Positions 48,633 to 58,520 of a stretch of DNA of 64,000 nucleotides are shown one piece after another (the stretch's first letter is position 1; each line of letters opens with the position of its first letter). This stretch comes from Lachnospira pectinoschiza (GTDB taxonomy: Bacteria > Bacillota > Clostridia > Lachnospirales > Lachnospiraceae). Under the pieces are notes generated by a model. The model saw only the letters and a program-made list of their open reading frames with translations, had not been told where the DNA came from and did not search any database. The translations under genes were made by a program, and so were the position numbers. The stretch is taken from positions 124,001 to 188,000 of the forward strand of contig NZ_FNHZ01000004.1 of assembly GCF_900103815.1 (NCBI RefSeq), given 5' to 3'.

Positions 48633-48689
48633 AATTAAAAAATTTTATGCTATACTATTACATAATATGATGAAAAGGAAGTGATTATT

Positions 48690-49109
48690 ATGAAAAAATT
48701 GAAATTACTTTCTAATCTACTTTGGTTAATTGGGATCACCATTATCGCAATGGTAATTCTAGGAGAATATTATTTCATCAGTTTTCTCCCCACATCCATA
48801 GACCCTTATGCACATAATTCTTCAGCGCAAATACAATTAGCTAGTAATTATACTATTGCATTTAATTTTACAGGGTATGCTTTTTTTATTATTTCTGTTG
48901 TCCTTAAAATTTACATCATGAAACATAAAGAAAATAATAATTTCAAAACGTATTCTTTACGAATTACAGAGAATAAGCCTAATTATCTTTTAATACTGTG
49001 TAAAATACTGTGTAAAATTGTAATCATAATTTTTTCACTAATTTGCCTACTTATATCTTCTCTAATTACACTTTTCTCCTTTATAAATTTTGATGATGTT
49101 CCTTTATAA
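48690..49109 (+). CDS. Small membrane protein, unknown (139 aa)
   Basis: No family recognised. Three hydrophobic segments are visible: about 8-27 (LLWLIGITIIAMVILGEYYF), 58-77 (AFNFTGYAFFIISVVLKIYI) and 103-127 (LLILCKILCKIVIIIFSLIC). A duplicated 12-mer (ATACTGTGTAAA at 48996-49021) codes for the repeated LCKI. The start is the ATG at 48690, with AAGGAAGTG upstream; a GTG nine bases before overlaps the Shine-Dalgarno. It sits alone on the plus strand. Confidence 0.6.
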   Translation: MKKLKLLSNLLWLIGITIIAMVILGEYYFISFLPTSIDPYAHNSSAQIQLASNYTIAFNFTGYAFFIISVVLKIYIMKHKENNNFKTYSLRITENKPNYLLILCKILCKIVIIIFSLICLLISSLITLFSFINFDDVPL

Positions 49110-49197
49110 AAAAAGGAATTATTTTTATAATGCTACCCTTTTTTATATACTAGCATTTTTCCATAAAATCTGCGTAAACAGATGCTAAAGTTTTCTA

Positions 49198-50685
49198 CTA
49201 GTTCACTCTTGTGAGCAACACTACAGTCTCTACATGCACCGTATGTGGGAACATATCCACTGGCTGCACCTTCTCCACCTTAAAGCCCTTTTCGCATAAG
49301 AACTTAAGATCTCTTGAAAGTGTTGCTGAATCACAACTTACATAAACAATTCTTTTTGGTGCCATTAAAACTAATGTATTTAAAAGCGCCTCATCGCAGC
49401 CCTTTCTTGGAGGATCAACTACAACTACGTCTGGATGCTTTGCAGAAGCGTCCCCATCTTTACCATAGATTTCAGGAACCACTTCTTCAGCCTTACCCAC
49501 CATAAAGTTTGAATTTGTAATAGCATTAATCTTAGCGTTATTTTTAGCATCCTCAATGGCCTGAGGAACTATTTCCACTCCATAAACTTCCTTTGCTTTT
49601 TTAGCAAGGAAGAGAGAAATTGTACCAATTCCACAATACATATCCCATACCACTTCTCCTCCAGTAAGACCCGCAAATTCTAAAGCCTTAGAATAGAGCT
49701 TCTTAGTTTGAATTGGATTTACCTGGAAGAAAGATAATGGGGAAATCTGGAATTTAATATCCGCAATAAAATCCTCAATATAACTGCTGCCATAAAGAGT
49801 TCTACACTCTTCCCCTAAGATTACATTGGTGTCCTTTTTATTCAAATTAAGCATAATAGATGTAATTCTTGCAACACCATCGCCCTTAGCTTCTAAGTCC
49901 TTCTTTAATTCTTCTGATTCTAAGTCCTTAAATCTTGAAGCAGCGCTTGTCTTAAATTTACTAAAATCAATTGAAAGTAACTTCTCATTAAGCTTGTCTG
50001 CCTGCTCTGCCTTTAAGCCATTTCCATTGATTACAAGACAGACCATAATCTGACCAGTTGTAAAGCCAGTTCTAATAAGAACGTGGCGCACCAGTCCCTT
50101 ATGCTTAGTTTCATCATAAGCAGGGATATCATTTTCCTCCATCCACTCTTTAACTTTTTGTAAAATGTAGACATTTTCCTTAGCACCAATAAGGCAGTCC
50201 TGGTTATCAATAATTGAGTGGGTTCTACCTGCATAAAAGCCCATTACAATCTTGCCTTCTTTATTTAATCCCACAGGATACTGTGCCTTATTTCTATAAT
50301 TAAATTCAGACTCCATGCCAATAACTGGAAGAACCTCTAATTTAGAAGCTCCTGTAAAACCGCCAATTCTTTCAAGGTTTCCCTCTACTAAAGAACGCTT
50401 AAATAAAAGCTGAGCCTCATAGTTCATCTGCTGAATCTGACAACCGCCGCACTGTCTAGCAACAGGACACTTTGCCTCAATTCTTGCAGGACTAGCCTTT
50501 AGGATTTTCATAAGGCGACCATAGCCATAGTTTTTCTTAGCCTTAATAATCATGGCTTCGATTTCATCCCCGATTAGGGCATCCTTTACAAATAAAGTAT
50601 AGCCATCAACTCTACCAATACCCTCTCCACTAGTGCCTAAATCTGTAATTGTTAATTTAACTGTGTCGTTCTTTTTATATGACAT
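49198..50685 (-). CDS. rlmD: 23S rRNA (uracil-5-)-methyltransferase, RumA/RlmCD type (495 aa)
   Basis: Transfers a methyl group from S-adenosylmethionine to uridine in 23S rRNA. The N-terminal TRAM domain (SYKKNDTVKLTITDLGTSGE) and the iron-sulfur cluster cysteines (CPVARQCGGCQIQQ) are present. Further on are the SAM site (VVWDMYCGIGTISLFLAKKA) and the catalytic DPPRKGCDEAL and YVSCDSATLSRDLKFL. The start at 50685 (MSYKKND) has AAAGGA before it; earlier in-frame codons include this Shine-Dalgarno. It is not possible to tell RlmD from RlmCD specificity. Confidence 0.92.
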   Translation of the reverse strand: MSYKKNDTVKLTITDLGTSGEGIGRVDGYTLFVKDALIGDEIEAMIIKAKKNYGYGRLMKILKASPARIEAKCPVARQCGGCQIQQMNYEAQLLFKRSLVEGNLERIGGFTGASKLEVLPVIGMESEFNYRNKAQYPVGLNKEGKIVMGFYAGRTHSIIDNQDCLIGAKENVYILQKVKEWMEENDIPAYDETKHKGLVRHVLIRTGFTTGQIMVCLVINGNGLKAEQADKLNEKLLSIDFSKFKTSAASRFKDLESEELKKDLEAKGDGVARITSIMLNLNKKDTNVILGEECRTLYGSSYIEDFIADIKFQISPLSFFQVNPIQTKKLYSKALEFAGLTGGEVVWDMYCGIGTISLFLAKKAKEVYGVEIVPQAIEDAKNNAKINAITNSNFMVGKAEEVVPEIYGKDGDASAKHPDVVVVDPPRKGCDEALLNTLVLMAPKRIVYVSCDSATLSRDLKFLCEKGFKVEKVQPVDMFPHTVHVETVVLLTRVN

Positions 50686-50830
50686 GTTAATCCTTTCCAT
50701 ACATAAAGTCAGCTTGCAACGAATCGTCACAAGCTGTCTTAATAATGTCTCTTTTTTTCATTCCAAAACGTTAATATACCCTCAAAAGCATCAATGCTCT
50801 TAAATTACAATCTCCTTAAGAACAATGCTC

Positions 50831-51769
50831 TTAGATAGTTCTTCTAACGTTAGCATCTAACCATCTGTTAAAGCCAATCCAATCGTTAGTGTCCTTAGCA
50901 TCAAGTGCTTCTCTTAAAGTCTCTAACTTAGCATCAATATTATCTGCCATTGAAAGAGCAATAGCCTCTGCAATTGATGGCTTCTTAGGAGAACCATATT
51001 CAAGTTCGCCGTGGTGAGATAAAATACAATGTCCAATCTCAAGCTTTAACATTTCAGGGAAGCCCTCAATTGTCTTAATCTTATCCATAACCATTTCATA
51101 GCCAATTACAATGTGACCAAGGAAGTTACCCTCGTCTGTGTAATCATTTTTAGGGAATTCAGATAATTCCTTAGTCTTACCTGCATCGTGAAGCATTGCT
51201 GCACTAATAAGTAAGTCTCTATTTAAATAATCATAATTTGCTGCCATCTTGTCGCAAAGTCTTGTTACTGAAAGGGAATGCTCAAGTAAGCCTCCTGTAA
51301 AACCGTGGTGAACTGTCTTTGCTGCTGATGTATTCTTAAATGCCTTTACAAAATTCTCATCTTTTCTAAAGAAAGAATCAAGTAACTGCTTTAAATATTC
51401 ATTCTTAACACTATCTACAAAGCCAAGTAATTCCTTAAACATATCCTCTACATCATATCTTGAGGATGGTACATAATCAGAAATTACATATTCATCTTCA
51501 TTAGCCACTCTAATTCTTTCAACTTTAAACTGAAGGCTTCCGTTGTAGCTTGAAATCTGACCTGATACATCTACAAAATCGCCTACCTCAAACTCCTGAA
51601 TTCCACCAGAATTTAAGTCCCAAATCTTAGTATCAATCTGGCCTGTCTTATCAGCAAGAATTACATTGCCATATTCCTTATTAGTTCTTGTAAGGGCAAT
51701 CTGTTTCTGCTTTACATAATAAACTTCGCTAATTCTTTCCCCATCTTTTAATGTCTCTATATATCTCAT
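50831..51769 (-). CDS. yhaM: YhaM-like 3'-5' exoribonuclease with OB and HD domains (312 aa)
   Basis: An N-terminal OB-fold (residues about 1-85, IALTRTNKEYGNVILADKTG) is followed by an HD phosphohydrolase domain: HHGFTGGLLEHSLSVTRLCD, then SAAMLHDAGKTKELSEF and ILSHHGELEYGSPKKPS. The metal residues HD...H are in place. The length matches B. subtilis YhaM (314), a 3'-5' exonuclease acting on RNA and DNA. Confidence 0.9.
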   Translation of the reverse strand: MRYIETLKDGERISEVYYVKQKQIALTRTNKEYGNVILADKTGQIDTKIWDLNSGGIQEFEVGDFVDVSGQISSYNGSLQFKVERIRVANEDEYVISDYVPSSRYDVEDMFKELLGFVDSVKNEYLKQLLDSFFRKDENFVKAFKNTSAAKTVHHGFTGGLLEHSLSVTRLCDKMAANYDYLNRDLLISAAMLHDAGKTKELSEFPKNDYTDEGNFLGHIVIGYEMVMDKIKTIEGFPEMLKLEIGHCILSHHGELEYGSPKKPSIAEAIALSMADNIDAKLETLREALDAKDTNDWIGFNRWLDANVRRTI

Positions 51770-51812
51770 TTTATTTCTCTAACCTTTAGTTATCCTTTCT
51801 AATTAAACCTGC

Positions 51813-53042
51813 CTACTTTCTTTTAACTGTAACGTCAAAGGTTATCATCTGTAGGCTATCTTTACCTTTTCTCTTAACGGTAATTTCCATTACATTACCG
51901 TCTGATTTCTGATATAGTTTCTCACTAAATTCTTGAATTGTCAAAAGACTTTTTCCATCCACTTCAACAATTACATCTCCTGCCTGTAAGCCCGCTAAAT
52001 AAGCCGGTGAATCAATCTCTACAGAAGAAATGTAAACCCCCGTTGGAAGGGAATATTTCTCTGCCAATTCATCAGTAATATTCTGTCCTTCAATACCGCA
52101 GTACATTACCCCTTGATTGTTAATCATCTCTTCAATGATCCATTTTAAATCTGATAAACCAAGAGCCTTTACTGTAGCATCTTCACTTTCATAAGTTATG
52201 CCAACTAAGGCTCCACTTGAATTATATAAAAATCCATAATCGCCACTAGTCTTAGCAACATTAGTTTCAAGTATTTCAAAATTGTGGTCTACATCAATCT
52301 TTGTAGATAAACTTGTAATAGTACAATAATTAATTGTATCCACAGAACTATGCAATTTTCCAACAAATATCAACATATCTCCCTGATCTAGCACATATGA
52401 ATTACCTAGTGTTGCTACTTTTAAGGAATTTCTTATATTCACAGAAATCGCAGAATCACTAAACTTATATAAACTTAAACCTAATTCTTCTAAAGTGTAA
52501 ACTTGACTTAAAACCACCTGACTTGAATCGCTAAAATTAACTACCAACTCAACATCCTTATCATTCTTATCTCTTACACTTGCACTTGTTATAATCAAAT
52601 ATTCCGAATTAACATGCCCCACAATAACCCCTGGCATCTGATTAGCGCTGTTATCGCCAAGTTCAGATTCAAGGTCATTATACTTATAATCAATTGTTAC
52701 CACACTTGACTTACAAGCATCCACCATAGATTTAAGATTATTTAGAGCGCTATCATAGTCATCCCCAATATCAGGAATATCATCTTCACTGTACTGATCA
52801 TCAAAATAATCTTCATAGTCATCCTTCTCAATATAGATGACTTCAGTATTCTTCTCTATAATCTTAGCCTTAATCTTTGGCCAAAACAATTTATATAATA
52901 ATATTATTGCTGCAAGTATCCAGATAATGATTACTATAATTCTAACAATCCTAATTAATTTCTTATACTTCACTCTAGGATTTAAAACTACCTTTTCAGT
53001 ATATAGCTCAAAATCTGAATTCTCCCCGTTGTCGCCTGTCAT
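51813..53042 (-). CDS. Degenerate HtrA-like membrane protein with PDZ domain (409 aa)
   Basis: One transmembrane segment (about 28-50, IVRIIVIIIWILAAIILLYK) is followed by a trypsin-like fold. The catalytic positions are lost: where HtrA has an active-site His this protein reads LIITSASVRDK, and where it has GNSGGP it reads SGDYGFLYNSSG. A PDZ domain (about 310-400) has GVYISSVEIDSPAYLAGLQA. It is therefore probably a non-proteolytic binding or regulatory protein. The start at 53042 (MTGDNGEN) has GAAAGGG upstream. It faces away from mutS2. Confidence 0.85.
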   Translation of the reverse strand: MTGDNGENSDFELYTEKVVLNPRVKYKKLIRIVRIIVIIIWILAAIILLYKLFWPKIKAKIIEKNTEVIYIEKDDYEDYFDDQYSEDDIPDIGDDYDSALNNLKSMVDACKSSVVTIDYKYNDLESELGDNSANQMPGVIVGHVNSEYLIITSASVRDKNDKDVELVVNFSDSSQVVLSQVYTLEELGLSLYKFSDSAISVNIRNSLKVATLGNSYVLDQGDMLIFVGKLHSSVDTINYCTITSLSTKIDVDHNFEILETNVAKTSGDYGFLYNSSGALVGITYESEDATVKALGLSDLKWIIEEMINNQGVMYCGIEGQNITDELAEKYSLPTGVYISSVEIDSPAYLAGLQAGDVIVEVDGKSLLTIQEFSEKLYQKSDGNVMEITVKRKGKDSLQMITFDVTVKRK

Positions 53043-53194
53043 AAAAACCCTTTCTTTATAAATAAAACCCTTTTTACATTCTATATTATACACAATATTA
53101 TGGTTTTTTACCTCAAAATAAGATAAAATTAATTTGGTGCACTATTTTTATTTGTACCTATTAGATATATTTTTTAGTTAGGAGTGACATTTTC

Positions 53195-55567
53195 TTGAAT
53201 AAGAAAGCAATATATACATTAGAATTTAACAAGATACAAGAACAGTTAGTAGCTAAGGCTTCCTCTGAAGGAGCTAAGGCAATTCTTAGAAAATTAAAGA
53301 TTGAAACTGATATTAATATTATAAATGAAAAGCTAGACGAAACTAATGACGCTCTTTCTAGAATTTTCCAGAAGGGCAGCCTTGATTTTAGCAAGGTTCG
53401 TGACATTAGAGACTCTCTTTTAAGACTTAAGATGGGAAGTTCACTTAACACTAGAGAACTTCTAAACATTAGTGATATACTTACATTATCTAAGCAGATC
53501 AAGGAATATTACGAATATAAAGAAGATAGTCTTCAACCAAGCATCGATGCCCTTGAAGAGGCCACAAGCCTTAACAATCAGATTAAGCGCTGCATTATTT
53601 CAGAAGATGAAATTGCAGATGAGGCATCCGCTACACTTAGTGACATTAGACGAAACAAAAGACTTAGCTCCGATAAGATTCACACAGAGCTTAACCGTCT
53701 TTTAAATTCCTCAAGCGTAAGGAATTGTCTACAGGATTTTGTTATTACATCAAGAAACGGAAGATACTGTCTTCCTGTTAAGGCTGAATATAAGTCTCAG
53801 GTTCCAGGTATGGTCCATGACCAGTCCTCTACAGGTTCTACACTCTTTATTGAACCAGCTTCAGTTGTTAAATTAAATAACGACATTAAAGAATTAGAAC
53901 TAAAGGAACAAGCAGAGATTGAAGTCATTTTAGCTAAGCTTAGTGCAAGTGCCAATGAATATCAGGACGTACTTTTAAGCGACTATGAACTTCTTACAAA
54001 CCTTGATGTTGCCTTTGCTAAGGGAAATTTATCAAAGCAGATGAAGGCCGCAAGACCAACTATGAATAACAACGGAATTATTAACATTAAGAAGGGTCGT
54101 CACCCACTTATTGAACAACACGTTGTAGTTCCTATTGATATTTACCTTGGCCGCGATTTTAAGCTACTTATTATCACAGGTCCAAACACTGGTGGTAAGA
54201 CAGTTTCCCTAAAGACAGTGGGCTTACTTACCCTCATGGCTCAAGCAGGCCTTAACATTCCTGCCCTCGAGCATTCTGATATTGCTGTCTTTGAAAATGT
54301 TTTCGCAGACATTGGTGACGAACAAAGTATTGAGCAGTCTCTCTCTACTTTCTCATCTCATATGACAAATCAGGTTAAGATTTTACGCCATGCCAACGAA
54401 AAAAGCCTTGTGCTTTTTGATGAAATTGGCGCCGGTACTGACCCAACTGAAGGTGCAGCCCTTGCAACATCTATTCTTAACCATTTGAAGAATAAAAATG
54501 TAACAACTATGGCAACTACTCACTATTCAGAGCTTAAGATGTATGCCCTTACTACTGAAGGAGTTGAGAATGCCAGCTGTGAATTTGATGTAGAAACTCT
54601 AAGTCCAACTTATAAGCTACTTATTGGTGTACCAGGAAAGAGTAATGCCTTTGCTATTTCTAAGAAGCTTGGCCTACCTGAATACATTTTAAAGGATGCC
54701 AGCAAGCGTCTAGAAGAAGATGACATTAAGTTTGAGGACTTAGTTACAGACCTTGAGAATACTAGAGCAAAGCTAGAACGCGAGAAGGAAGAAATCACCG
54801 CTTACAAGGCTGAGATTGAAAGTCTTAAGGAAAAGCTTGAATCTAAGAATGAAAGAATCGATCAGAGTAAGGATAAGATTTTACGTCGTGCCAACGAACA
54901 GGCTGCTGCCATCCTACAGGAGGCTAAGGACTACGCAGATGAGACAATTAAGGTTATGAATAAAACCGGCATGTCTGTTAAGGAACTTGAAAAGCGCCGT
55001 AGCGACGTTAGAACTAAGATTAATAAGCGTAATGAAAAGCTTAAGGTTGAACCTGCTAAGCTTACAAAGCACACATCTTCTAACATTGAAGATTTCAAGA
55101 AGGGCATGTATGTTCGCGTTCTTACAATGAATGTAATCGGTAGAATTACTGATATTTACCCAACAAAGAAACAAGTAAATGTCCTTATTGGTAGCTTATC
55201 TACTAAGATGCCAATTAAGAATTTAGAGATACTTGAAAACTACAAGGACCCAGAGGAGTCTAAGGCAAATGCATCTAAAACTTCTACTGGTTCTAGCAAG
55301 ATAAAGATGGGCAAGGCCGCTCATGTAAAGACTGAAATTAACTTACTTGGATATACTGTTGACGAGGCCATTTCAGTTCTTGATAAATACCTAGATGATG
55401 CATATATTGCAAAGATTCCACAGGTAAGAATTGTACATGGTAAGGGTACTGGAGCCCTAAGAAATGGTATTACCGCCTATTTACGTGGCGTCCCATATAT
55501 TGCAAGCTTTAGACTTGGAAATATCGGGGAGGGCGACGCAGGCGTTACAATCGTAGATTTTAAATAA
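53195..55567 (+). CDS. mutS2: Endonuclease MutS2 (790 aa)
   Basis: MutS2 binds branched DNA or collided ribosomes; it lacks the mismatch-recognition domain. The ATPase carries Walker A GPNTGGKTVSLK (about 328-339), Walker B VLFDEIGAGTDPTEG and a long coiled coil (about 515-620). The C-terminal Smr nuclease domain has INLLGYTVDEAISVLDKYLD and RIVHGKGTGALR. The frame begins with TTG, with AGGAG nine bases upstream, and no better ATG is available. The response regulator gene starts 21 nt later on the same strand. Confidence 0.94.
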   Translation: MNKKAIYTLEFNKIQEQLVAKASSEGAKAILRKLKIETDINIINEKLDETNDALSRIFQKGSLDFSKVRDIRDSLLRLKMGSSLNTRELLNISDILTLSKQIKEYYEYKEDSLQPSIDALEEATSLNNQIKRCIISEDEIADEASATLSDIRRNKRLSSDKIHTELNRLLNSSSVRNCLQDFVITSRNGRYCLPVKAEYKSQVPGMVHDQSSTGSTLFIEPASVVKLNNDIKELELKEQAEIEVILAKLSASANEYQDVLLSDYELLTNLDVAFAKGNLSKQMKAARPTMNNNGIINIKKGRHPLIEQHVVVPIDIYLGRDFKLLIITGPNTGGKTVSLKTVGLLTLMAQAGLNIPALEHSDIAVFENVFADIGDEQSIEQSLSTFSSHMTNQVKILRHANEKSLVLFDEIGAGTDPTEGAALATSILNHLKNKNVTTMATTHYSELKMYALTTEGVENASCEFDVETLSPTYKLLIGVPGKSNAFAISKKLGLPEYILKDASKRLEEDDIKFEDLVTDLENTRAKLEREKEEITAYKAEIESLKEKLESKNERIDQSKDKILRRANEQAAAILQEAKDYADETIKVMNKTGMSVKELEKRRSDVRTKINKRNEKLKVEPAKLTKHTSSNIEDFKKGMYVRVLTMNVIGRITDIYPTKKQVNVLIGSLSTKMPIKNLEILENYKDPEESKANASKTSTGSSKIKMGKAAHVKTEINLLGYTVDEAISVLDKYLDDAYIAKIPQVRIVHGKGTGALRNGITAYLRGVPYIASFRLGNIGEGDAGVTIVDFK

Positions 55568-55587
55568 TAAAAAAGGGGAAAAACAAA

Positions 55588-56289
55588 ATGGCAACAAAAC
55601 AAAAAGTAATGATAGTAGATGATGATGAGAATATTGCCGAATTAATCTCACTTTATCTAACAAAGGAATGCTATGAGACACTTATAGTTTATGACGGAGA
55701 AAGCGCTCTTTCCCAGTTTCAGACTTTCAAGCCAAATCTAATTATCCTTGATTTAATGCTTCCAGGCATGGATGGCTATCAGGTTTGTCAGGAAATTAGA
55801 AAGCATAGCAACACACCAATCATTATGTTATCTGCAAAAGGGGAAACCTTCGATAAGGTCTTAGGACTTGAACTTGGCGCTGATGACTACATGATTAAAC
55901 CATTTGAAACTAAGGAATTAGTGGCAAGAGTTAAGGCAGTGCTTCGTCGCTACCACCTTCCACAGCTTTCCCTAGCAGAAAACTCTAATTCAAAATGTGT
56001 TGAATACCCAGACCTTACAATTAACCTAGACAACTACTCTGTAAGCTATGCGGGCAGCAATATCGATATGCCACCTAAGGAAATTGAATTACTTTATTTC
56101 CTTGCAGCCGCACCAAATCAGGTATTTACAAGAGAACAGCTACTAGATAATATCTGGGGTTATGAATATGCAGGAGATACACGTACAGTTGATGTACACG
56201 TTAAAAGAATTCGTGAAAAGATAAAGGACAATGACCACTGGGCCCTTGAGACCGTTTGGGGTATTGGATACAAATTTGTTGTAAAATAA
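55588..56289 (+). CDS. OmpR/PhoB-family response regulator (233 aa)
   Basis: The receiver domain has the acidic pair DDDEN at about 12, the phosphorylated Asp at about 55 (LIILDLMLPGMDG), and conserved Thr/Ser and Lys (MLSAKGE, MIKPFETKE). The winged-helix effector domain (about 130-230, LLYFLAAAPNQVFTREQLLD and DVHVKRIREKI) binds DNA. AAGGGG precedes the ATG. It is followed by its partner kinase 23 nt downstream. The signal and targets are unknown. Confidence 0.94.
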   Translation: MATKQKVMIVDDDENIAELISLYLTKECYETLIVYDGESALSQFQTFKPNLIILDLMLPGMDGYQVCQEIRKHSNTPIIMLSAKGETFDKVLGLELGADDYMIKPFETKELVARVKAVLRRYHLPQLSLAENSNSKCVEYPDLTINLDNYSVSYAGSNIDMPPKEIELLYFLAAAPNQVFTREQLLDNIWGYEYAGDTRTVDVHVKRIREKIKDNDHWALETVWGIGYKFVVK

Positions 56290-56312
56290 GACATTAACGG
56301 GAGAATACTAAT

Positions 56313-57755
56313 ATGCGCTATAAAATGCTTTATAAACATATTTTGATATATGTGCTAATTACTGCCTGTAGCCTAATTTTAGTTAATACTGTATGTTATA
56401 AAACTCACTACAACAGGGAGTACCATTACTATGCAGAGAATATGTATTCAATGGCAACCCAGATATCTAGTGAATATGCTCTAGATTATTTTAGTGAATC
56501 ACATTTACGTGAAATTGAGCTAGAATTAGCGACTATTTCTAAGCTTGACGGCACTCGTATCATTTTCATAGAACCAAATGGAACTGTGGTACTTGATACA
56601 GAATATGATAATAGCAACAGCAGCGATTCAAATGTGCTCTACACCGTAGAGGGCTTTGATTATAGCAAGTTAAAGGGAAGACACACGGAATATAGCGATT
56701 TTTATGGAACTTTTGACAGTCCCGCAATCACAGTATATGCGCCAATAACCTACACCTATGAAGTTAAGGGTTACGTAGTTATTAGCATGCCAGAATCCGT
56801 GGTGCAAGAAAGAGTTGATGCCACCTTTAACATAAACTACATCACCCTAACAATCGTGCTTGTGCTAACCCTAGCCTTTTTGATTGTCTACTTTATTCAG
56901 GTGCACAAACCTCTTAAGAAGATTATCAAGGCAACGGAAGAATATGGTAAAGGTAATTTTGACTACAAGATTAATATTAAAAATACCGACGAAATCGGTA
57001 GGTTAAGCTCTTCCCTTGAATATATGGCAAATCAAGTTGGAGATATGGATATGTTCCAGCAAAAGTTCCTATCCAATATTTCCCATGATTTTAGATCGCC
57101 TCTTACCTCAATTAAGGGCTATCTTGAAGCCATTGAAGATGGAACAGTTCCACCAGAAATGATTAAGAAATATATTCGAATAATTCTATTTGAAACAGAT
57201 AGACTTACTAAATTAACTAGTAACATTTTAACTCTTAACGAGCTTGACCCTAAGAGTGTGCGCCTCGAGATTACAACCTTTGATTTAAATTCCATCATAA
57301 GACACACCGTTGAGACTTTTGAAGGAAAATGTAAACAAAGACACATAAACTTCTCAATAATTTACGCAAGCTCTAAGGAATTAGTTAAGGGAGATAAATC
57401 AAAGATTGGTCAGGTTATTTATAACTTAATTGATAATGCTATTAAATTTAGCCCAGACCACTCAACCATTGCAATTACCGTTAAGGAACGAGGCGAAAAA
57501 GCCTTTGTTTCTGTAAAGGATCACGGTTGTGGAATTCCAAAGGAAAATCTTGATAAGATTTTTGATAGATTCTACAAATCAGATGCCTCAAGAGGTAGAG
57601 ATAAGAAGGGTTCAGGCCTTGGCCTTTCAATTACCAAGGAAGTTATTGCAGCCCACGATGAAAACATCGATGTAATCAGTACAGTAGGTGTCGGTACAGA
57701 ATTTACCTTCACCATTGAACTAGCAAAGAAGTCCAATAGCTCCTTTCTAGATTAA
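56313..57755 (+). CDS. Membrane sensor histidine kinase (480 aa)
   Basis: Two transmembrane segments (about 9-27 and 172-195) bound an extracytoplasmic sensor region of about 140 residues. A HAMP domain (about 195-245), the H-box FLSNISHDFRSPLTSIKGYL (His about 258), the N-box NLIDNAIKFSPD and glycine boxes KDHGCGIP and GSGLGLSIT follow. It partners the response regulator upstream. AACGGGAG precedes the ATG. Confidence 0.94.
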   Translation: MRYKMLYKHILIYVLITACSLILVNTVCYKTHYNREYHYYAENMYSMATQISSEYALDYFSESHLREIELELATISKLDGTRIIFIEPNGTVVLDTEYDNSNSSDSNVLYTVEGFDYSKLKGRHTEYSDFYGTFDSPAITVYAPITYTYEVKGYVVISMPESVVQERVDATFNINYITLTIVLVLTLAFLIVYFIQVHKPLKKIIKATEEYGKGNFDYKINIKNTDEIGRLSSSLEYMANQVGDMDMFQQKFLSNISHDFRSPLTSIKGYLEAIEDGTVPPEMIKKYIRIILFETDRLTKLTSNILTLNELDPKSVRLEITTFDLNSIIRHTVETFEGKCKQRHINFSIIYASSKELVKGDKSKIGQVIYNLIDNAIKFSPDHSTIAITVKERGEKAFVSVKDHGCGIPKENLDKIFDRFYKSDASRGRDKKGSGLGLSITKEVIAAHDENIDVISTVGVGTEFTFTIELAKKSNSSFLD

Positions 57756-57762
57756 AAAATAT

Positions 57763-57791
57763 GCGAGCAAAGAGATTATCTCCTTGCTCGC
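57763..57791. terminator. Terminator after the two-component genes
   Basis: Arms GCGAGCAA/TTGCTCGC with an inner GAGA/TCTC stem. T-rich on the plus strand and A-rich before it, so it can also end the exonuclease transcript at 57819. Confidence 0.85.
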
Positions 57792-57818
57792 TTTTTATAT
57801 GTCCTTTTTCTTCAAAGG

Positions 57819-58520
57819 CTATCTACCGTAATTTGATAAAATCCCATCAATAGCCTTTGAAGCCTCACTCTTTGTAAATTCTTCTATAGACTTTTCAAGA
57901 GTCAAATTATGCTGTGCACAAAGGGATGAAAGGAATCTAATCTGGGCAGCCGTAATAGGCGATGTCTTCTTTATTGAATAAAAGACCTCCTCTGCTCCAT
58001 TTATTAATTCCTCATCACTAGTTAATGCCGCCAACTTTTCATAAAGTCTAAAGGCACTAATGGCATCATCATAGGCTCTATGAGAATGTCCTGGATCTAT
58101 GTTAAAGTAAGCACATAAATCCACTAATTTTCTTGAGGGAAGCTCTGGCAATAACTTTCTTGCGATTTTAAGCGTATCAATAACCTTATTAGGTATATTT
58201 TTATTATTAGCCTTAGCTGCCACCTTTAAAAAGCTATAATCAAAGGCAACATTGTGACCTAAAATCACATCGTCCCCTATAAATTCCACCGCATCTCCAA
58301 TTATCTCTTCAATGCTTGGCTTACCAATTAAATCGAGAGGTGTAATTGAAGTAATATCTATAATTCTCTGGCTAAGCTCTGTGTCAGGATTCACTAGCTG
58401 ATTAAAAGTCGCAACAACTTTCCCCTCCACAATTCTTGCCATGCCAATTTCAATAATCTCGTCGTTACTAGGATCAACCCCAGTAGTTTCAAGGTCTAGG
58501 GCAACAAATCTATTTAACAT
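57819..58520 (-). CDS. DnaQ-like 3'-5' exonuclease (233 aa)
   Basis: A DEDDh exonuclease: the first motif DLETTGVDP has the acidic pair (D8, E10), the second VILGHNVAFDYSFL, and the third HSHRAYDDA. The C-terminal 70 residues include a helical extension. It resembles the epsilon/PolC proofreading domain family, but without the polymerase. It overlaps nth by 7 nt at its 5' end, so translation is coupled. Confidence 0.9.
   Translation of the reverse strand: MLNRFVALDLETTGVDPSNDEIIEIGMARIVEGKVVATFNQLVNPDTELSQRIIDITSITPLDLIGKPSIEEIIGDAVEFIGDDVILGHNVAFDYSFLKVAAKANNKNIPNKVIDTLKIARKLLPELPSRKLVDLCAYFNIDPGHSHRAYDDAISAFRLYEKLAALTSDEELINGAEEVFYSIKKTSPITAAQIRFLSSLCAQHNLTLEKSIEEFTKSEASKAIDGILSNYGR

Noticed and set aside
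50711..50736. Hairpin AGCTTG/CAAGCT with inner ACGA/TCGT between rlmD and yhaM
   Set aside because: No T-run on either strand and weak stem; I could not assign a function.
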